Notes under the pieces: model-generated
Told to the model about the DNA's origin: nothing
Databases searched by the model: none
The model's input: only the letters and a program-made list of their open reading frames with translations
In this document: positions 5,433-7,355 of the stretch, in pieces
Layout of the letters: each line of letters begins with the position of its first letter
Numbering within the stretch: the first letter of the stretch is position 1
Made by a program: the position numbers and the translations under genes
NCBI GenBank assembly: GCA_024640485.1
Contig: JAHEEY010000231.1
Span: 1-7,355, forward strand
From: Chloroflexota bacterium
GTDB lineage: Bacteria > Chloroflexota > Anaerolineae > Promineifilales > Promineifilaceae
Direction of reading: 5' to 3'
DNA: 7,355 bases

Positions 5433-6221
5433 CTAAAGGGGGGTCTTAGTGGCGCCCCCATCAAACATCAGGGCATGCCCGTGGACGAATGATGCCGACG
5501 GAGATGCCAGCCAGGCGACCGTCCGGCCAAACTCTTCAGCGCTGCCCATCCGTCTCAGTGGGATGGTCGCGGCGATCTTGGCCGCTTCCTGCTGGACGTC
5601 TGTGTTGTTGATATTGGCTCGATTGTTGAGCAGCTGGTCGACCCGATCGGTCCAGGTGAAGGTTGGGTTGATGGAGTTCACTCGAATTCCTTTGGGGCCC
5701 AGCTCATTGGCCATCGATTTCAGCATGCCGATGACGGCCATACGAATAGAATTGGAGAGTATTAGATTGTCCACCGGCTGCTTGACCGAGATCGACTGGA
5801 TAGCGACGATGCTGCCCGACCCTCGCTCCAGCATGTGGGGAACTACCCCATAAGCCAGGCGAACCGCGCTCATCAGGGTGAGGTTGGAGGCCGCAACCCA
5901 ATCTTCCGGGGTCAGGTCGAGGAAGTTTCCAGGGCGGGGGCCGCCGGCATTGATCACCAGGATGTCGATCTGGCCGAATGATGCCAACGCGGTCGCCACC
6001 AGCCGGTCTACGTCGGCTTGCTGAGTGACATCCGCCTTAATCGTGACTACCTCAGCCCCAGTTTCATCTCTGATTTCACTGGCAGCCTGCTCCAGCGCCT
6101 CACTGCGGGCACACATGACCACCCGGGCGCCTTCTTTGGCGAAAGCCACAGCCGATGCTTTGCCCAATCCTTTGGATGCCGCAGTTACCAGTGCCACCTT
6201 GCCGCTTAGCTGAAGATCCAT
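5433..6221 (-). CDS. Atypical short-chain dehydrogenase/reductase lacking YxxxK
   Basis: The 262-residue Rossmann-fold protein belongs to the SDR superfamily and resembles beta-ketoacyl-ACP reductases. The nucleotide-binding loop is TAASKGLG (13-20), with Ala where TGxxxGxG has its first Gly. ADV (63-65), NAGGPRPGNF (91-100), Asn113 and catalytic-position Ser143 (QSISVKQP) follow. At the place of the catalytic YxxxK the sequence is SNSIR (156-160), so Tyr is Ser and Lys is Arg. This pattern, with NAGGP and SVKQP, fits the SDR group described as lacking a perfect NAD motif and catalytic tetrad (BKR-like, cd05344, from memory). Redox activity is therefore doubtful and the substrate unknown. The ATG has AGGAG seven bases upstream. 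It heads a unit with murE, but no link to peptidoglycan can be read from it. Confidence 0.85.
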   Translation of the reverse strand: MDLQLSGKVALVTAASKGLGKASAVAFAKEGARVVMCARSEALEQAASEIRDETGAEVVTIKADVTQQADVDRLVATALASFGQIDILVINAGGPRPGNFLDLTPEDWVAASNLTLMSAVRLAYGVVPHMLERGSGSIVAIQSISVKQPVDNLILSNSIRMAVIGMLKSMANELGPKGIRVNSINPTFTWTDRVDQLLNNRANINNTDVQQEAAKIAATIPLRRMGSAEEFGRTVAWLASPSASFVHGHALMFDGGATKTPL

Positions 6222-6228
6222 GCCGTTT

Positions 6229-6233
6229 CTCCT
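6229..6233 (-). promoter_or_regulatory. Ribosome binding site of the SDR gene
   Basis: AGGAG on the minus strand lies seven bases before the ATG at 6221. It confirms that start and is the only strong Shine-Dalgarno in the SDR-murE unit. Confidence 0.75.
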
Positions 6234-6316
6234 GTTATTGACTGCTCCGAAATAGGGTCTTGATCAAATAATCACTCTCTATGCTGTCGTGGAATTTGTC
6301 TCGACTCAGGCGTGAG

Positions 6317-6345
6317 AGTATAGCATCAAAGAATCGATCGCTCAA
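6317..6345 (-). promoter_or_regulatory. Extended -10 sigma70-type promoter for SDR-murE
   Basis: On the minus strand TTGAGC (6345-6340) and TATACT (6322-6317) are separated by exactly 17 bases, with TGC directly before the -10. The predicted start is near 6310, giving a leader of about 90 bases before the SDR gene. A small inverted repeat CTCA/TGAG (6305-6308 with 6313-6316) sits on the predicted start. The match is by eye. Confidence 0.65.
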
Positions 6346-6426
6346 TCGCCGGCAGCCGCCATGGAGGCGCCCCAAAGTGGGAGTCGAAGATGAATGAAAA
6401 GCCGCTCCCTTCACTGTTCACAACAG

Positions 6427-6465
6427 AAAGAGGCTGCATGGTTGGTGCAACGACGCAGCCTCTTT
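6427..6465 (-). terminator. Hairpin terminator downstream of the S9 peptidase
   Basis: AAAGAGGCTGC (6427-6437) and GCAGCCTCTTT (6455-6465) form a perfect 11-bp stem. Its 17-base loop holds an inner 4-bp hairpin GTTG/CAAC (6441-6444 with 6448-6451). It starts 28 bases after the peptidase stop codon. On the minus strand the U-run is only the last three bases of the stem followed by CTGTTG, so termination may be imperfect. The A/T ends make it usable on both strands. Confidence 0.7.
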
Positions 6466-6492
6466 GTATGCCAATTACCCGACTGTGCCTGG

Positions 6493-7355
6493 CTAGAGAT
6501 GTTTCCGGAAGTAGTCGATGATCTGTTCTTCCATGTAGATCCGGTCAGCCAATTTGCGTGGCATATGCCGCTCATCTGGGAACAACAGCAGATCATATGG
6601 CTTGCGCGCCTCGATCAAGGCATTTATCAGCCGGGCGCTGTTGCGGAAATGGACATTCTCATCGATCAGTCCGTGGATCAGCAGTAAGTTACCGTCCATC
6701 TTGTCGACATGGTGCATCACACTGCTGATTCGGTACCCTTCCGGGTTGCTCTGCGGGGTGCCCATGTATCGTTCCGTGTAGCAGGTGTCGTAACCGTCCC
6801 AATGGGTTACCGGCGCCCCGGAGATCGCCACTTTGAAGGTGTCGGCGGCCCGTGCCAGGCACATCAGCGACATGTAGCCGCCGTAGCTCCAGCCGTAGAT
6901 GCCTACGCGTTCCGGATCGGCCAGACCTTGGGCCGCCAGCCAGCGGACCCCGTCTACCTGGTCCTGCACTTCCACATTGCCCATATCGTGCTTGATATGC
7001 CCTTCGAACTGAAGCCCCCGGCGGGCGCTGCCGCGGTTGTCCAACACAAAGACCAGGTAGCCCAGGCCGCGCAAATATTGGGCCCGCATGTTGATGGTCA
7101 TTCCCCAACCGTTGGTGACCTGCTGGGAATGGGGCCCGCCGTAAACATAGATGATGGTGGGGTAGGGGCCCTGTCGATACTGGGCGTCGGGCCGGTACAC
7201 CGCGCCATGCAAGCGAGTGCCCTCCCGGTTCTCCAGCGAGACAAGTTCCGGCGGCTTCAATCCCAGGGAACTGATCCGTGGGTCCACTTTATCGAAAATG
7301 GGCCGAATGAGGCTGCCGTCGGACAGCGCCCGCAGGGTAATCACCGGGGCGGTAT
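6493..7355 (-). CDS. S9 family (DPP-IV-type) peptidase, C-terminal catalytic part, 5' end outside the window
   Basis: The reading frame stays open to the right edge, so only the last 287 or so residues are present; the beta-propeller part is missing. What remains is the alpha/beta-hydrolase domain of a prolyl-oligopeptidase family serine peptidase. Counting from the GTG at 7344 as residue 1, the oxyanion-side strand IIYVYGGPHSQQV lies at 64-76. The nucleophile elbow GWSYGGY has Ser153, HGLIDENVHF has Asp228 and FPDERHMPR has His260. YGGPHSQ and HGxxDxNVHF are closest to the S9B (dipeptidyl-peptidase IV) branch, whose members release N-terminal Xaa-Pro or Xaa-Ala dipeptides. The specificity-giving Glu-Glu motif of DPP-IV would lie outside the window, so exact activity is open. 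A GTG at 7344 is internal, not the start. A terminator hairpin follows, separating it from SDR-murE. Confidence 0.9.
   Translation of the reverse strand, partial: TAPVITLRALSDGSLIRPIFDKVDPRISSLGLKPPELVSLENREGTRLHGAVYRPDAQYRQGPYPTIIYVYGGPHSQQVTNGWGMTINMRAQYLRGLGYLVFVLDNRGSARRGLQFEGHIKHDMGNVEVQDQVDGVRWLAAQGLADPERVGIYGWSYGGYMSLMCLARAADTFKVAISGAPVTHWDGYDTCYTERYMGTPQSNPEGYRISSVMHHVDKMDGNLLLIHGLIDENVHFRNSARLINALIEARKPYDLLLFPDERHMPRKLADRIYMEEQIIDYFRKHL

Larger units (their letters stand above)
6222..6492. other. Intergenic region between the S9 peptidase and SDR genes
   Basis: This gap of 271 bases holds the hairpin terminator behind the peptidase (6427-6465) and the promoter of SDR-murE (6317-6345). 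Between them, 6346-6426 shows only a short hairpin CTGTT/AACAG (6414-6418 with 6422-6426). No gene is supported on either strand. Confidence 0.65.

Noticed and set aside
6414..6426. CTGT-like box resembling a LexA (SOS) operator
   Set aside because: The LexA consensus needs CTGT, eight bases, ACAG (16 in all). Here the palindrome is only 13 bases, and it is not placed at a promoter.
6394..6687. Plus-strand reading frame of 97 codons in the gap and over the peptidase end
   Set aside because: It runs through the terminator hairpin and antisense to a clear S9 peptidase, has no ribosome site and shows no recognisable motif.
7342..7344. GTG at 7344 as the true start of the peptidase
   Set aside because: The frame continues upstream to the window edge, and family members are far longer with an N-terminal propeller.

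Overview
The window carries seven protein-coding genes on about 7.4 kb of moderately GC-rich DNA, tightly packed, with no RNA genes, mobile elements or CRISPR arrays visible. The gene content suggests a free-living bacterium, probably of the phylum Chloroflexota. The reasons are a DUF6391-type membrane protein, which I know mainly from Cyanobacteria and Chloroflexota, a MurE with the variant motifs GTDGKTS and EDPR, a bacterial PIG-V-like mannosyltransferase and a DPP-IV-type S9 peptidase. This assignment is inference from protein motifs only.

Layout, left to right. At 17-1234 (minus) is a polytopic PIG-V-like glycosyltransferase. A 223-base divergent gap follows, with several nested inverted repeats that may form a structured leader. 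At 1458-2102 (plus) is a pyridoxamine-phosphate-oxidase-like flavoprotein, the only plus-strand gene. It converges on holA, with nine bases between the two stop codons. At 3674-2112 (minus) lies a two-gene unit, DUF6391 protein then holA (DNA polymerase III delta), with its own extended -10 promoter. At 6221-3762 (minus) lies a second two-gene unit, an atypical short-chain dehydrogenase then murE, again with an extended -10 promoter. At the right edge is the C-terminal catalytic part of an S9 prolyl-oligopeptidase/DPP-IV family peptidase (minus, cut by the window end), followed by a hairpin that looks like its terminator.

The genes do not form one pathway. They cover cell-envelope synthesis (MurE, the mannosyltransferase), replication (HolA), cofactor or flavin chemistry (PdxH-like), peptide breakdown (S9 peptidase) and two proteins of uncertain role (DUF6391, SDR). 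I see no complete new system. The most interesting points are at residue level: a HxxEHxxxH motif in the DUF6391 protein, a PdxH-like protein that keeps its flavin residues but has lost several substrate residues, an SDR without the YxxxK pair, and a MurE whose substrate-selecting motif is EDPR rather than DNPR.
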